Origin: Eubacterium sp.
GTDB taxonomy: Bacteria; Bacillota; Clostridia; Peptostreptococcales; Anaerovoracaceae
Length of the DNA stretch: 9,699 bases
Direction: 5' to 3'
Assembly: GCA_017419895.1 (NCBI GenBank)
Contig: JAFOKI010000295.1
Coordinates: forward strand, 1-9,699
Shown: in pieces, positions 1 to 6,152 of the stretch
Layout: the number at the start of each line of letters is the position of its first letter
Position numbering within the stretch: position 1 is the first letter of the stretch
Translations under genes and position numbers: made by a program
The notes under the pieces: model-generated
Database searches by the model: none
What the model was told of the DNA's origin: nothing
Seen by the model: the letters and a program-made list of their open reading frames with translations, nothing else

Positions 1-1
1 C

Positions 2-829
2 GTCGAAAAAGCGCTCGCGGACGCGGACTGTGAACTCCAGGACATCGACCTTATCGGAGTGACCAATGGCCCCGGGCTTATCGGAGCCGTAGTTATCGGA
101 GTCGCCACAGCCAAGGCGCTCTCGCTCGCGGCCGGTATCCCGCTGATCGGCGTAAATCACATGCACGGTCATGTGAGTGCGAACTACCTTGCGTATCCGG
201 ATCTTGAGCCTCCGTTCATGGCGCTTGTCGTGTCGGGCGGACATACTGATATAATATGGGTACATGACTATGATTCGTACGAGGTGATTGGCTCTACACG
301 TGACGATGCCGCGGGAGAAGCGTTCGACAAAGTCGCCCGCGTGATAGGTCTCGGGTATCCCGGCGGTCCAAAGATTGACCGGGCTGCAAAATCGGGAGAT
401 CCCGACGCGGTGAAATTCAAAAGAGTGCTTCTTGACGACGGAAGTCTTGACTTCAGCTTCAGCGGGCTCAAGACGCAGGTGCTGAGCTTTGTGAATCGCG
501 AGAGGATGCGCGGGAATGAAATAAAGACGGAAGACATAGCAGCCGGGTTCCAGTCGGCTGTAGTCGAAACGATATGCGCGAAAGCCCGCATCGCTGTGGA
601 GAGGCATGGGGAAAAGCGTATAGTGATGGCAGGCGGTGTGGCTTCGAACAGCGCGCTAAGGCGCGGCATGCAGGAAATGTGCGACAAAACCGGTACGGCG
701 CTTTATGTGCCGGAGCCTAAGCTTTGTACTGACAACGCGGCGATGATAGCCTGCGCCGCATACTATAAATATAAAAAACACGGCGCGGACGGGCTCGACC
801 TCGATGCCTTTGCCGACATGCCGTATTGA
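2..829 (+). CDS. tsaD: tRNA N6-adenosine threonylcarbamoyltransferase TsaD (5' partial)
   Basis: TsaD transfers the threonylcarbamoyl group from TC-AMP to A37 of ANN-decoding tRNAs, making t6A together with TsaB and TsaE in the cytoplasm. The frame is open from base 2, so the gene begins before the window; 275 codons are visible, against about 335-345 residues for the family, so roughly 60-70 N-terminal residues are missing. Visible family marks are TNGPGLIGAV near the start, the metal-binding histidine motif HMHGH (158-172; often HMEGH or HIAGH elsewhere), the segment VSGGHTDI, GEAFDKVAR, FSFSGLKT, GGVASNSALR, and DNAAMIA (from 731), which carries the C-terminal metal-ligand aspartate. The TGA stop (827-829) overlaps the ATG of the ABC-F gene, suggesting coupled translation. 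In Firmicutes the genes tsaE, tsaB and rimI commonly lie upstream; here that is inference, as they would be outside the window. Confidence 0.97.
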   Translation, partial: VEKALADADCELQDIDLIGVTNGPGLIGAVVIGVATAKALSLAAGIPLIGVNHMHGHVSANYLAYPDLEPPFMALVVSGGHTDIIWVHDYDSYEVIGSTRDDAAGEAFDKVARVIGLGYPGGPKIDRAAKSGDPDAVKFKRVLLDDGSLDFSFSGLKTQVLSFVNRERMRGNEIKTEDIAAGFQSAVVETICAKARIAVERHGEKRIVMAGGVASNSALRRGMQEMCDKTGTALYVPEPKLCTDNAAMIACAAYYKYKKHGADGLDLDAFADMPY

Positions 830-2817
830 TGGCAGGTAATGAATTGATAGCTCTCTCAGGTACAGACATAACTAAAGCATACGGGACCGATGTCATTCTT
901 GACAGGGTCTCTTTTCATGTCAATTTGGGAGACAAAGTCGGCATAGTCGGCGCCAACGGCGCGGGAAAGACGACGCTGCTAGATATTATCGCGGGTGATA
1001 TGACGCCCGATTCAGGGAGAGTATTCATCTCACAGGACCTTGAGATCGGATATCTCAGGCAGAATGATGATTTCAGGGATCACGCGACTTTGCTGGAAGA
1101 GGTCGCGAACATATACGGCCGCTTCACGGATATGGAGCGCCGGATGGAAGATCTGACGGAAGAGATATCCCGAATGGCAGCTCGCGGCGAGCATGGAGAG
1201 GAGCAGCAGAAACTCCTCGAGAGATACGGCGCGATCCACGATGAGTACGAAAAGTCGGGCGGCTACACGTATAAAAGCGATCAGAAGGGCATACTGACAA
1301 GCATGGCTTTCGGCGAGGAATACTATGAAAAACCGATATCGACGCTGAGCGGCGGCGAGAGAACCAGGCTCGCGCTCGCGTGCCTTCTCATGAGGAAGCC
1401 GGAGATCCTGATCCTTGACGAGCCAACGAACCATCTTGACATCGGCATGCTGAGATGGCTCGAGCAGTTCCTCAAAGCATATAAGGGCACTGTGATCATC
1501 GTATCGCACGACAGGTATTTTCTGGACCAGCTGGCTACACACATTTTCGAGATAGAAAATCACAGACTCAAGACATATACGGGTAATTACACCGAGTTCG
1601 CAAGGAAGAAACAAGAGCAGCGCGCGGCAGACTTAAGGGCTTACGGCAAACAGCAGGCCGAGATCGCGAGGCAGGAGGAAATGATCCGCCGCTTCAAGCA
1701 GCGCGGCACTGAGAAGCTTGCGAAGAGAGCGGCTTCGAGAGAGAAACGCCTGGAACACATGGAACGGCTCGACAAGCCTTCGGCTGGTCCCGCGTCAGTC
1801 GTCATGAGATTCACCCAGGACTTCAAGAGTGGAAACGATGTTATTCGTGCCGAAGACATAAGCAAAAGCTTTGTTAACGGCGGGGTAAGAAAAGAACTGT
1901 TTTCAGGAGTATCATTCGATATCAAACGCGGCGAGCGGGTCTGCATTGTCGGAGCGAACGGGATAGGAAAGACAACACTCCTCAGGATAATAACGGGAGA
2001 AGACGATCCAGTATCCGGGAAAATCATCGCGGGACACAATGTTCTGTTCGGGTACTATGACCAGCGCCAGGAAAGCCTGGATCCCGGCAAGACCGTGATG
2101 GACGAGCTCCATGACGAATACAGGCTTATGACGGACGGCGAGGTTCGGGGTTGGCTAGGGAGATTCCTTTTCAAAGGCGACAGTGTGAATACACTCGTCG
2201 GAAGCCTTTCGGGCGGTGAAAAAGCGAGACTCGCGCTTCTTAAACTGATGCTCTCGGGATCGAACGTTCTCGTTCTCGACGAACCGACAAACCATCTCGA
2301 TATCGAATCGAAGGAAGTTTTCGAGGAATCCCTTAAAGACTATCCTGGAACAATAATCGCTGTCTCGCATGACAGATACTTTCTGAGGCGCGTCGCGACG
2401 TCAATATACGAGCTGACAGCTGACGGTATAGTCAAATATCCGGGAGGGTATGATTATTACGAAGAAAAACGTCAGGAAATAGTTTCGACGAAAAAGTATC
2501 TTGGCGAACTTGGAGCGTCTTCCGGTCAGGGTACTGCTGAAGCCGGGGAAAACGGTCAGAAAACGACGGGCCGGTCGGTTCAGGAAGAACGCGCCAGAAA
2601 GAAAAAACTTGAGGCTGAAGCGAGAAGAAAAGCGAGAGAGCAGGAACGTCTTGAGCTTCTGATAATGGAGCTTGAAGAGGAGACCGAACGCATCCAGAAC
2701 GAGATGTGCAAGCCCGGGATCGCGACAGACCCGGTCAAACTGAATAAACTCAACGAAGAACTCAAGGATGTCAAGCTGCGGCTCGAGGAAGCGTACGAAA
2801 ATTGGGGTGGGCTTTGA
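829..2817 (+). CDS. ABC-F family ATP-binding protein (YdiF-like), ribosome-associated
   Basis: This is a soluble twin-ATPase of the ABC-F family, which lacks membrane domains and binds the ribosomal E site to act on stalled or antibiotic-blocked ribosomes. Domain 1 has Walker A GANGAGKTT (residues 41-49), signature LSGGE (173-177) and Walker B LILDEPTNHLD with catalytic Glu198. Domain 2 has GANGIGKTT (375-383), LSGGE (460-464) and Glu485. Between them, about residues 242-325, lies the charged helical linker that reaches the P-site tRNA in this family. A basic/acidic coiled coil fills about residues 585-655. At 662 residues it matches long housekeeping members such as B. subtilis YdiF. The start is uncertain: ATG 829 overlaps the tsaD stop (TGATG), an in-frame TTG precedes it at 826, and TTG 844 would give an N-terminus (MIALSGTDITKAYG) closer to the family norm. 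Both catalytic sites look intact. An antibiotic-resistance role cannot be excluded, but the tsaD neighbourhood favours a housekeeping one. Confidence 0.95.
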   Translation: MAGNELIALSGTDITKAYGTDVILDRVSFHVNLGDKVGIVGANGAGKTTLLDIIAGDMTPDSGRVFISQDLEIGYLRQNDDFRDHATLLEEVANIYGRFTDMERRMEDLTEEISRMAARGEHGEEQQKLLERYGAIHDEYEKSGGYTYKSDQKGILTSMAFGEEYYEKPISTLSGGERTRLALACLLMRKPEILILDEPTNHLDIGMLRWLEQFLKAYKGTVIIVSHDRYFLDQLATHIFEIENHRLKTYTGNYTEFARKKQEQRAADLRAYGKQQAEIARQEEMIRRFKQRGTEKLAKRAASREKRLEHMERLDKPSAGPASVVMRFTQDFKSGNDVIRAEDISKSFVNGGVRKELFSGVSFDIKRGERVCIVGANGIGKTTLLRIITGEDDPVSGKIIAGHNVLFGYYDQRQESLDPGKTVMDELHDEYRLMTDGEVRGWLGRFLFKGDSVNTLVGSLSGGEKARLALLKLMLSGSNVLVLDEPTNHLDIESKEVFEESLKDYPGTIIAVSHDRYFLRRVATSIYELTADGIVKYPGGYDYYEEKRQEIVSTKKYLGELGASSGQGTAEAGENGQKTTGRSVQEERARKKKLEAEARRKAREQERLELLIMELEEETERIQNEMCKPGIATDPVKLNKLNEELKDVKLRLEEAYENWGGL

Positions 2818-2841
2818 TATCCGCATAAGGATAAAGCCGGC

Positions 2842-2877
2842 GCGGCAGAGTGCTTTGTTAAAAAAACACTGTGCGGC
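2842..2877 (+). other. Imperfect hairpin between ABC-F gene and acpP promoter
   Basis: Bases 2842-2856 can pair with 2863-2877 in a long stem of 12 pairs broken by three symmetric single-base mismatches (G2844/G2875, G2848/G2871, C2853/A2866), with loop GTTAAA. It ends two bases before the -35 box of the next promoter. No T-run follows on the + strand, so it is a poor classical terminator; it could be a decayed terminator of the ABC-F transcript or an mRNA 3'-end stabiliser. The pairing is seen; the role is a guess. Confidence 0.4.
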
Positions 2878-2879
2878 AC

Positions 2880-2908
2880 TTGCACGAATTAGTATGATAA
2901 ATTATAAT
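2880..2908 (+). promoter_or_regulatory. Sigma-A promoter for acpP-rex
   Basis: The -35 box TTGCAC (2880-2885) and a perfect -10 TATAAT (2903-2908) are separated by 17 bases. Transcription would start near 2915, giving a leader of about 80 bases before acpP. A second, weaker candidate lies downstream: TTGACA (2920-2925) with TTTAGT 18 bases on. The first is much the better match. It makes acpP-rex a transcription unit separate from tsaD-abcF, though read-through is possible. Confidence 0.75.
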
Positions 2909-2948
2909 GTGAGCGTAATTTGACAATGATTTTAGGGGCTGACTTTAG

Positions 2949-2989
2949 TACCGCGTTTTCATGCGGCGGCGGTAAGCTCCGGTAGGAGG
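2949..2989 (+). promoter_or_regulatory. acpP leader hairpin and structured Shine-Dalgarno
   Basis: TACCGC (2949-2954) pairs with GCGGTA (2969-2974) in a 6-bp leader stem. Just after it, CTCC (2977-2980) can pair across a GGTA tetraloop with GGAG (2985-2988), which is part of the consensus Shine-Dalgarno AGGAGG (2984-2989). The site lies 6 bases before ATG 2996. Only four pairs are involved, so any block of initiation would be mild. Confidence 0.4.
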
Positions 2990-2995
2990 AAGAGT

Positions 2996-3229
2996 ATGAT
3001 TTTTGAAAAGATCAGGGACATCATAGTAGAGCAGCTTTCAGTGGATGAATCGCTCGTCACCATGGACACAAATATTTCTAAGGATCTTGAAGCGGACTCG
3101 CTTGACGCTGTCGAGATCATCATGGCGATAGAAGAAACATTCGAGATCGAGATTCCTGATGAGGAAGCAGAAAAATTCCAGGTTGTAGGCGATCTTGTCA
3201 ATTACGTTGACGAGAATACTGAAGAATAA
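2996..3229 (+). CDS. acpP: Acyl carrier protein
   Basis: ACP carries growing acyl chains on a 4'-phosphopantetheine arm for type II fatty-acid synthesis and passes them to phospholipid and other acyltransferases. The 77-residue product has the expected length, a strongly acidic composition and the four-helix sequence pattern. The attachment site is Ser35 within EADSLD, followed by the recognition helix [24 protein letters not shown]. The start is fixed by AGGAGG six bases upstream. In many bacteria acpP sits among fab genes or by plsX and rnc; here it lies instead between an ABC-F gene and rex, sharing a promoter and a 29-base gap with rex. It could be the main housekeeping ACP or a second, dedicated copy; the window alone cannot tell, since no partner synthase or acyltransferase is adjacent. 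Confidence 0.95.
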   Translation: MIFEKIRDIIVEQLSVDESLVTMDTNISKDLEADSLDAVEIIMAIEETFEIEIPDEEAEKFQVVGDLVNYVDENTEE

Positions 3230-3258
3230 GCAGTATAAACAGACGTTGCGGGGGAAAT

Positions 3259-3912
3259 ATGCGTCGTAAAAATGCCAAGATATCAAACGCGGTCATAAAG
3301 AGGCTGCCGAGATATCGCAGATATCTTATTGAATTGCAAAAAAAAGGTGTTGAGAAGATCTCATCGAAGGATTTCAGTGAACTCATCGGTTACACTGCGT
3401 CCCAGATCCGCCAGGACCTGAATAATTTCGGTGATTTCGGTCAGCAGGGTTACGGATACAGTGTAGACGGTCTTTATCGCGAGATCAGCGCTATTCTCGG
3501 TCTTGACAAAGAATACCGCATGGTTCTTATCGGTGCCGGAAATCTCGGACAGGCGATTTCTAAATACGCTCACAATCTGACGCAGGGCTTCAAAATCTGC
3601 GCAGCGTTTGAGGTAAAACCGGAACTCATCGGAAAAAGCATCGAAGGCATCGATATCCTGGATTACGAGGAACTCGTTACATATGTCGAGGACAACGATA
3701 TCGATATAGGAATAATCTGCGTAAACCAGGGCAATGCCCAGGAAGTCGCGGACAGGCTTTCGTTTGCGGGAATAAAAGGTATCTGGAACTTCGCTCTTGT
3801 GGACCTGGAAGTACCGGGTCATGTGGCTCTTGAATCAGTACATCTTTCTGATACGCTGCATTCACTCGCGTATCATATGAACGACAAACGTAAACACAGT
3901 TCTTCAAAATAG
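3259..3912 (+). CDS. rex: Redox-sensing transcriptional repressor Rex
   Basis: Rex is a dimeric DNA-binding protein that senses the NADH/NAD+ ratio; NADH binding releases it from operators and derepresses fermentative and other NADH-consuming pathways. Residues 1-85 form the winged helix, with the diagnostic segment TASQIRQDLNNFGDFGQQG (46-64). A Rossmann fold follows, with GAGNLG at 92-97 and Glu118 (in AFEVKP) at the place expected to contact the NADH ribose. The C-terminal helix that swaps between subunits is VHLSDTLHSLAYHM (194-207). Length, 217 residues, is typical. The ribosome binding site is a G-rich GGGGGAAA (3250-3257), weaker than that of acpP. The gene follows acpP by 29 bases and ends before a bidirectional terminator. 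No convincing Rex operator was found at its own promoter; the best candidate in the window is upstream of groES. Confidence 0.96.
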   Translation: MRRKNAKISNAVIKRLPRYRRYLIELQKKGVEKISSKDFSELIGYTASQIRQDLNNFGDFGQQGYGYSVDGLYREISAILGLDKEYRMVLIGAGNLGQAISKYAHNLTQGFKICAAFEVKPELIGKSIEGIDILDYEELVTYVEDNDIDIGIICVNQGNAQEVADRLSFAGIKGIWNFALVDLEVPGHVALESVHLSDTLHSLAYHMNDKRKHSSSK

Positions 3913-3959
3913 AATAATGCTATGTGACTCAAGGCACAAAGAATGAATCAAAAAGAAAT

Positions 3960-3985
3960 AACCGTTCCGCGTAAGTGGAACGGTT
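3960..3985. terminator. Bidirectional terminator between rex and ferredoxin gene
   Basis: AACCGTTCC (3960-3968) pairs with GGAACGGTT (3977-3985). A G-T wobble and a C-G pair extend this to 11 pairs closed by a GTAA (GNRA-type) tetraloop. T-rich sequence follows on the minus strand (TTATTTCTTTTTG) and a weaker AATTT on the plus strand. It lies between the convergent rex and ferredoxin genes and so would end both transcripts, more strongly the ferredoxin one. Confidence 0.8.
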
Positions 3986-4003
3986 AATTTCACACATAAG
4001 CGT

Positions 4004-4023
4004 GTTGTCCCGGCCGGAACAAC
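4004..4023. repeat. 20-bp near-palindrome downstream of the ferredoxin stop
   Basis: The arms GTTGT and ACAAC flank a CCGGCCGG core, broken by one C/A mismatch on each side. It lies 14 bases beyond the ferredoxin stop on the minus strand, without an adjacent T-run. It may be a 3'-end hairpin that protects the short ferredoxin mRNA, or a protein-binding dyad. Only the symmetry is seen. Confidence 0.4.
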
Positions 4024-4036
4024 GGCTCCTGACAGA

Positions 4037-4207
4037 TTATGCTTCTGTCGGTGCGCCTACAGGACATGAACCTGCGCAAGCGCCGCAGTCGATGCACTTA
4101 TCTTCGTCGATAACGAAGATGCCGCCGCCATCAGAAATAGCTTCTACCGGGCAGTCAGCTGCGCAAGCGCCACAAGCGATGCAAGCGTCTGTGATTTTGT
4201 AAGCCAT
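4037..4207 (-). CDS. 2[4Fe-4S] bacterial (clostridial-type) ferredoxin
   Basis: This is a 56-residue low-potential electron carrier of the cytoplasm, serving enzymes such as pyruvate:ferredoxin oxidoreductase, hydrogenase or Rnf in anaerobes. Two CxxCxxCxxxCP motifs are complete: Cys9, 12, 15, 19 and Cys38, 41, 44, 48, each followed by proline, which is the classic pseudo-twofold pattern for two cubane clusters. Start ATG (4205-4207) is chosen because AAGGAGG lies six bases before it (4214-4220); an in-frame upstream ATG at 4223-4225 has no such site and would add six residues foreign to the family. It is convergent with rex and divergent from the P-loop gene, with its own promoter, so it is probably monocistronic. 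No key residue is missing. The electron partner cannot be told from the window. Confidence 0.97.
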   Translation of the reverse strand: MAYKITDACIACGACAADCPVEAISDGGGIFVIDEDKCIDCGACAGSCPVGAPTEA

Positions 4208-4248
4208 TTTGTGCCTCCTTATCAACCAATGCTATATTTTACGCGCTA

Positions 4249-4277
4249 ATTATAGCAGAAAGAAATACTAATAGCAA
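4249..4277 (-). promoter_or_regulatory. Sigma-A promoter for the ferredoxin gene
   Basis: Read on the minus strand, TTGCTA (4272-4277) and a perfect TATAAT (4249-4254) are 17 bases apart. Transcription would start near 4242, giving a leader of about 35 bases that contains the AAGGAGG site. A strong promoter suits an abundant electron carrier. Confidence 0.8.
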
Positions 4278-4305
4278 GAAATCTTTGTGTATATAAGAAT
4301 GAACA

Positions 4306-4323
4306 GCGCAGGTATCCCTGCGC
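4306..4323 (+). other. GC-rich leader hairpin before the P-loop gene
   Basis: GCGCAGG (4306-4312) pairs perfectly with CCTGCGC (4317-4323) around a TATC tetraloop. It ends 27 bases before the start codon at 4351 and no T-run follows, so it is not an obvious terminator. No good promoter is visible for this gene in 4208-4350; TATAAG (4292-4297) is a possible -10 box without a recognisable -35. If that box is used, the hairpin would form at the very 5' end of the mRNA and could stabilise it. Confidence 0.45.
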
Positions 4324-4350
4324 AGCAACTCGAAACAGGCGGAAGGATAA

Positions 4351-5157
4351 ATGTTCGTATATTCACTGACAGGAAAAAGCGGAACAGGGAAGAGTTATCA
4401 GGCGATGGAGCTCTCAAGAGACCTTGGAATAGAAGCGATCATCGATGACGGCCTTTTCATTTACCGTGACAGGGTGGAAGCGGGAAAATCCGCAAAGCGC
4501 GAAAAAACAAAAGTCGGAGCCATTAAAGCTGCCGTTTTCGCGACTCCGGATCACCGTGACAGTGTTGCCGCCCGTATCCGCGAGGTCGCGCCGGAAACTA
4601 TACTGGTACTTGGGACTTCTGACGGTATGGCGGATAAGATCTGCAGCCAGCTTGGGCTGCCTGCGGTAGGCAAGCGCATTCATATAGAAGACATAACCAC
4701 AGCGGAAGAGCGGGAGACGGCCGCAAAGATCCGTAAAAACCAGGGCAAACACGTTATTCCCGTGCCCACACTCCAGCTCAAGCGCGATTTTGCGGGATAT
4801 TTCATGGACCCGATGCGTGTGTTCAGAAGAGAAACATGGAAGACGCAGCGCGACTCAGAAAAGACAGTGGTAAGGCCCACCTACAGCTACATGGGTGAAT
4901 TCTTCATTGCGGACAGTGTGATCCAGGATATTGCGGAATGTCTCGCGGAGGAAACTGACGGGATAACGGCCGTAAGACGGCTGTATACGAACACAGCGCC
5001 TGACTCTCTCATGATAACCGCGCAGATCCGTCTGGTGCGGGGAGAGGGCTTTCTTGCCCGGGCTGAGAGATTTCAGAGAGCGCTTTGTGACAAGATCACC
5101 GACATGACTGCATTCAACGTGGTCAAGGTCGATGTAGAGATAACGGGAATAGACTGA
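4351..5157 (+). CDS. P-loop NTPase domain fused to Asp23/Gls24-like domain, uncharacterised
   Basis: I do not know a characterised relative. The N-terminus MFVYSLTGKSGTGKS is a beta strand and Walker A loop (GKSGTGKS, residues 8-15). IIDDGLFIYRD (30-40) follows, resembling the acidic second strand of small nucleotide-kinase-like P-loop proteins. ETILVLGTSDGMADKI (82-97) looks like a further strand and loop, then HIEDITTAEE (111-120) and the motif-like GKHVIPVPTLQLKRDFAGYF (132-151). From about residue 172 to the end the sequence fits the Asp23/Gls24 pattern: GEFFIADSVIQDIAECLAEETDGI, alternating strand ITAQIRLV, then a helix and DMTAFNVVKVDVEITGI. Known Asp23 proteins are small cell-envelope or stress-related proteins without an NTPase domain, so this looks like a two-domain fusion. 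GGAAGG lies four bases before the ATG. There is no signal peptide or membrane segment, so it is probably cytoplasmic. The NTPase call is firm on the motif; the Asp23 call is by pattern only, and substrate and role are unknown. Confidence 0.85.
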   Translation: MFVYSLTGKSGTGKSYQAMELSRDLGIEAIIDDGLFIYRDRVEAGKSAKREKTKVGAIKAAVFATPDHRDSVAARIREVAPETILVLGTSDGMADKICSQLGLPAVGKRIHIEDITTAEERETAAKIRKNQGKHVIPVPTLQLKRDFAGYFMDPMRVFRRETWKTQRDSEKTVVRPTYSYMGEFFIADSVIQDIAECLAEETDGITAVRRLYTNTAPDSLMITAQIRLVRGEGFLARAERFQRALCDKITDMTAFNVVKVDVEITGID

Positions 5158-5174
5158 AAACATCGGATCATTAA

Positions 5175-5196
5175 AAAGCCTGACAAGTCAGGCTTT
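5175..5196 (+). terminator. Hairpin terminator or attenuator before the glycosylase gene
   Basis: AAAGCCTGAC (5175-5184) and GTCAGGCTTT (5187-5196) form a perfect inverted repeat, realistically nine pairs with a CAAG loop. It is preceded by an A-run, and only TTTGTTG follows, so termination may be partial. It begins 17 bases after the P-loop gene stop and ends 14 bases before the glycosylase ATG, leaving no room for a promoter between hairpin and gene. The glycosylase would therefore depend on read-through or on a promoter inside the upstream gene. Confidence 0.65.
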
Positions 5197-5210
5197 GTTG
5201 GATAAAGATA

Positions 5211-6032
5211 ATGAAAAAAGTACTTGAAAACATAAACAGTTTCGAACCGAGCCACATCTTTGACTGCGGCCAGTGTTTCCGCTGGGTCGACATCGGAGAC
5301 GGGGTGTATGAAGGAGTCGCAAAAGACCGGATACTTAAGGTCTACATGGAGAACGGCAAACCGGTAATCGATGGATGCACGGAAGAGAATTTTGAAAACA
5401 TCTGGAGAGACTATTTCGATCTCGACCGTGATTACGCCGAGATAAAAGAGCGCCTCGGTGCGGGCGACCCCGTGGTTGCAAAAGCAATCGAATACGGCAG
5501 TGGCATCAGGATCCTCAAACAGGATCTATGGGAAACTATCGTTTCATTTATTATCTCGCAGAACAACAATATCCCCAGGATCAGGGGGTGTGTGGAGCGG
5601 CTTGCGGACGGTTTCGGTGAACCGGTCGGACTCGATGATTCAGGAGTGCTCAGGCATTCACTGCCATCGGTCGAAAAACTCGCTTTGCTCGAACCGTGTG
5701 ATCTTGCGGAGGTGCGTCTCGGTTACCGGGCACCTTATCTTGTCAAAGCCGCCCGTGAGGTCATGGAGCGCGGCATGCCGTACGACTACGAGTCTGTGCT
5801 GGCACTTACCGGAGTCGGCCCGAAAGTCGCGTCATGCATCTCGCTTTTCGGCCTCGGTGACATCTCGGCATTCCCGATAGACGTATGGGTCAGGCGTCTC
5901 ATGGACCGGCTCTACGGTATCCCGGAGAATGATACAAAGGCTATGAAGGCGTTCGCCGAGGAGCATTTCGGGGATCTGGGAGGTATCGCGCAGCAGTATC
6001 TCTTCTACTATATCCGTGAGACAAGCAGGTAG
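5211..6032 (+). CDS. ogg: 8-oxoguanine DNA glycosylase/AP lyase (OGG1 type)
   Basis: This enzyme excises 8-oxoguanine opposite cytosine and nicks the resulting abasic site, starting base-excision repair. The N-terminal OGG-type domain (about 1-105) contains GQCFRW (20-25), matching the same motif in eukaryotic OGG1. The helix-hairpin-helix GPD domain follows: SQNNNIPRI (116-124) corresponds to the base-contacting asparagine region, the hairpin is LTGVGPKVASC (199-209) with catalytic Lys205, and FPIDVW (221-226) carries catalytic Asp224. The Lys-Asp spacing of 19 residues equals that of human OGG1 (Lys249, Asp268). There is no C-terminal iron-sulfur cluster motif, which argues against MutY or endonuclease III. 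The 273-residue length fits the clostridial Ogg enzymes. Its ribosome binding site is weak (GGATAA, 5200-5205) and lies just after a hairpin, so expression may be low or controlled. Start ATG 5211 agrees with the family N-terminus. Confidence 0.93.
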   Translation: MKKVLENINSFEPSHIFDCGQCFRWVDIGDGVYEGVAKDRILKVYMENGKPVIDGCTEENFENIWRDYFDLDRDYAEIKERLGAGDPVVAKAIEYGSGIRILKQDLWETIVSFIISQNNNIPRIRGCVERLADGFGEPVGLDDSGVLRHSLPSVEKLALLEPCDLAEVRLGYRAPYLVKAAREVMERGMPYDYESVLALTGVGPKVASCISLFGLGDISAFPIDVWVRRLMDRLYGIPENDTKAMKAFAEEHFGDLGGIAQQYLFYYIRETSR

Positions 6033-6098
6033 AACTGCTTCGGGGCGGACCGCAAGCAGCTGATCTTTCCATATATATTGGAATCGATCTGTCGAACT

Positions 6099-6152
6099 CA
6101 TGTGTTTTCCGGCATTGACACTAAGATGTCGAAAAGCGCATGTGTTTTTTTT
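6099..6152 (+). terminator. Intrinsic terminator of the glycosylase transcript
   Basis: CATGTGTTTTC (6099-6109) pairs with GAAAAGCGCATG (6131-6142) through eleven pairs, including one G-T wobble and one bulged G (6136). An inner GACA/TGTC stem (6117-6120 with 6127-6130) sits on top. Two bases after the stem come eight T residues (6145-6152). The T-run lies just upstream of the groESL promoter and touches the candidate Rex site. Confidence 0.75.

Noticed and set aside
1030..1614. Minus-strand open frames within the ABC-F gene.
   Set aside because: They overlap a fully conserved ATPase domain, have no start signals and show no recognisable protein motif.
2855..2872. TTGTTAA, a perfect clostridial-type Rex half-site, upstream of acpP-rex.
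   Set aside because: The opposite half (ACACTGT after four bases) does not match TTAACAA, so no dyad is present.
2907..2926. TGTGA...TTGACAA around the acpP-rex start site as a Rex autoregulatory operator.
   Set aside because: The half-sites are two bases too far apart, and the right half has TTGACAA instead of TTCACAA; in the correct spacing only two of seven right-half positions match.
3975..4202. Plus-strand open frame of 75 codons over the ferredoxin gene.
   Set aside because: It is the antisense reading of a complete ferredoxin with both cluster motifs; its product is a low-complexity Ala/Gln/Ser sequence without a ribosome binding site, and it begins inside the rex terminator.
4208..4225. 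Upstream ATG (4223-4225, minus) as the ferredoxin start.
   Set aside because: It would place the clear AAGGAGG site inside the coding region and add six residues not seen in this very uniform family.
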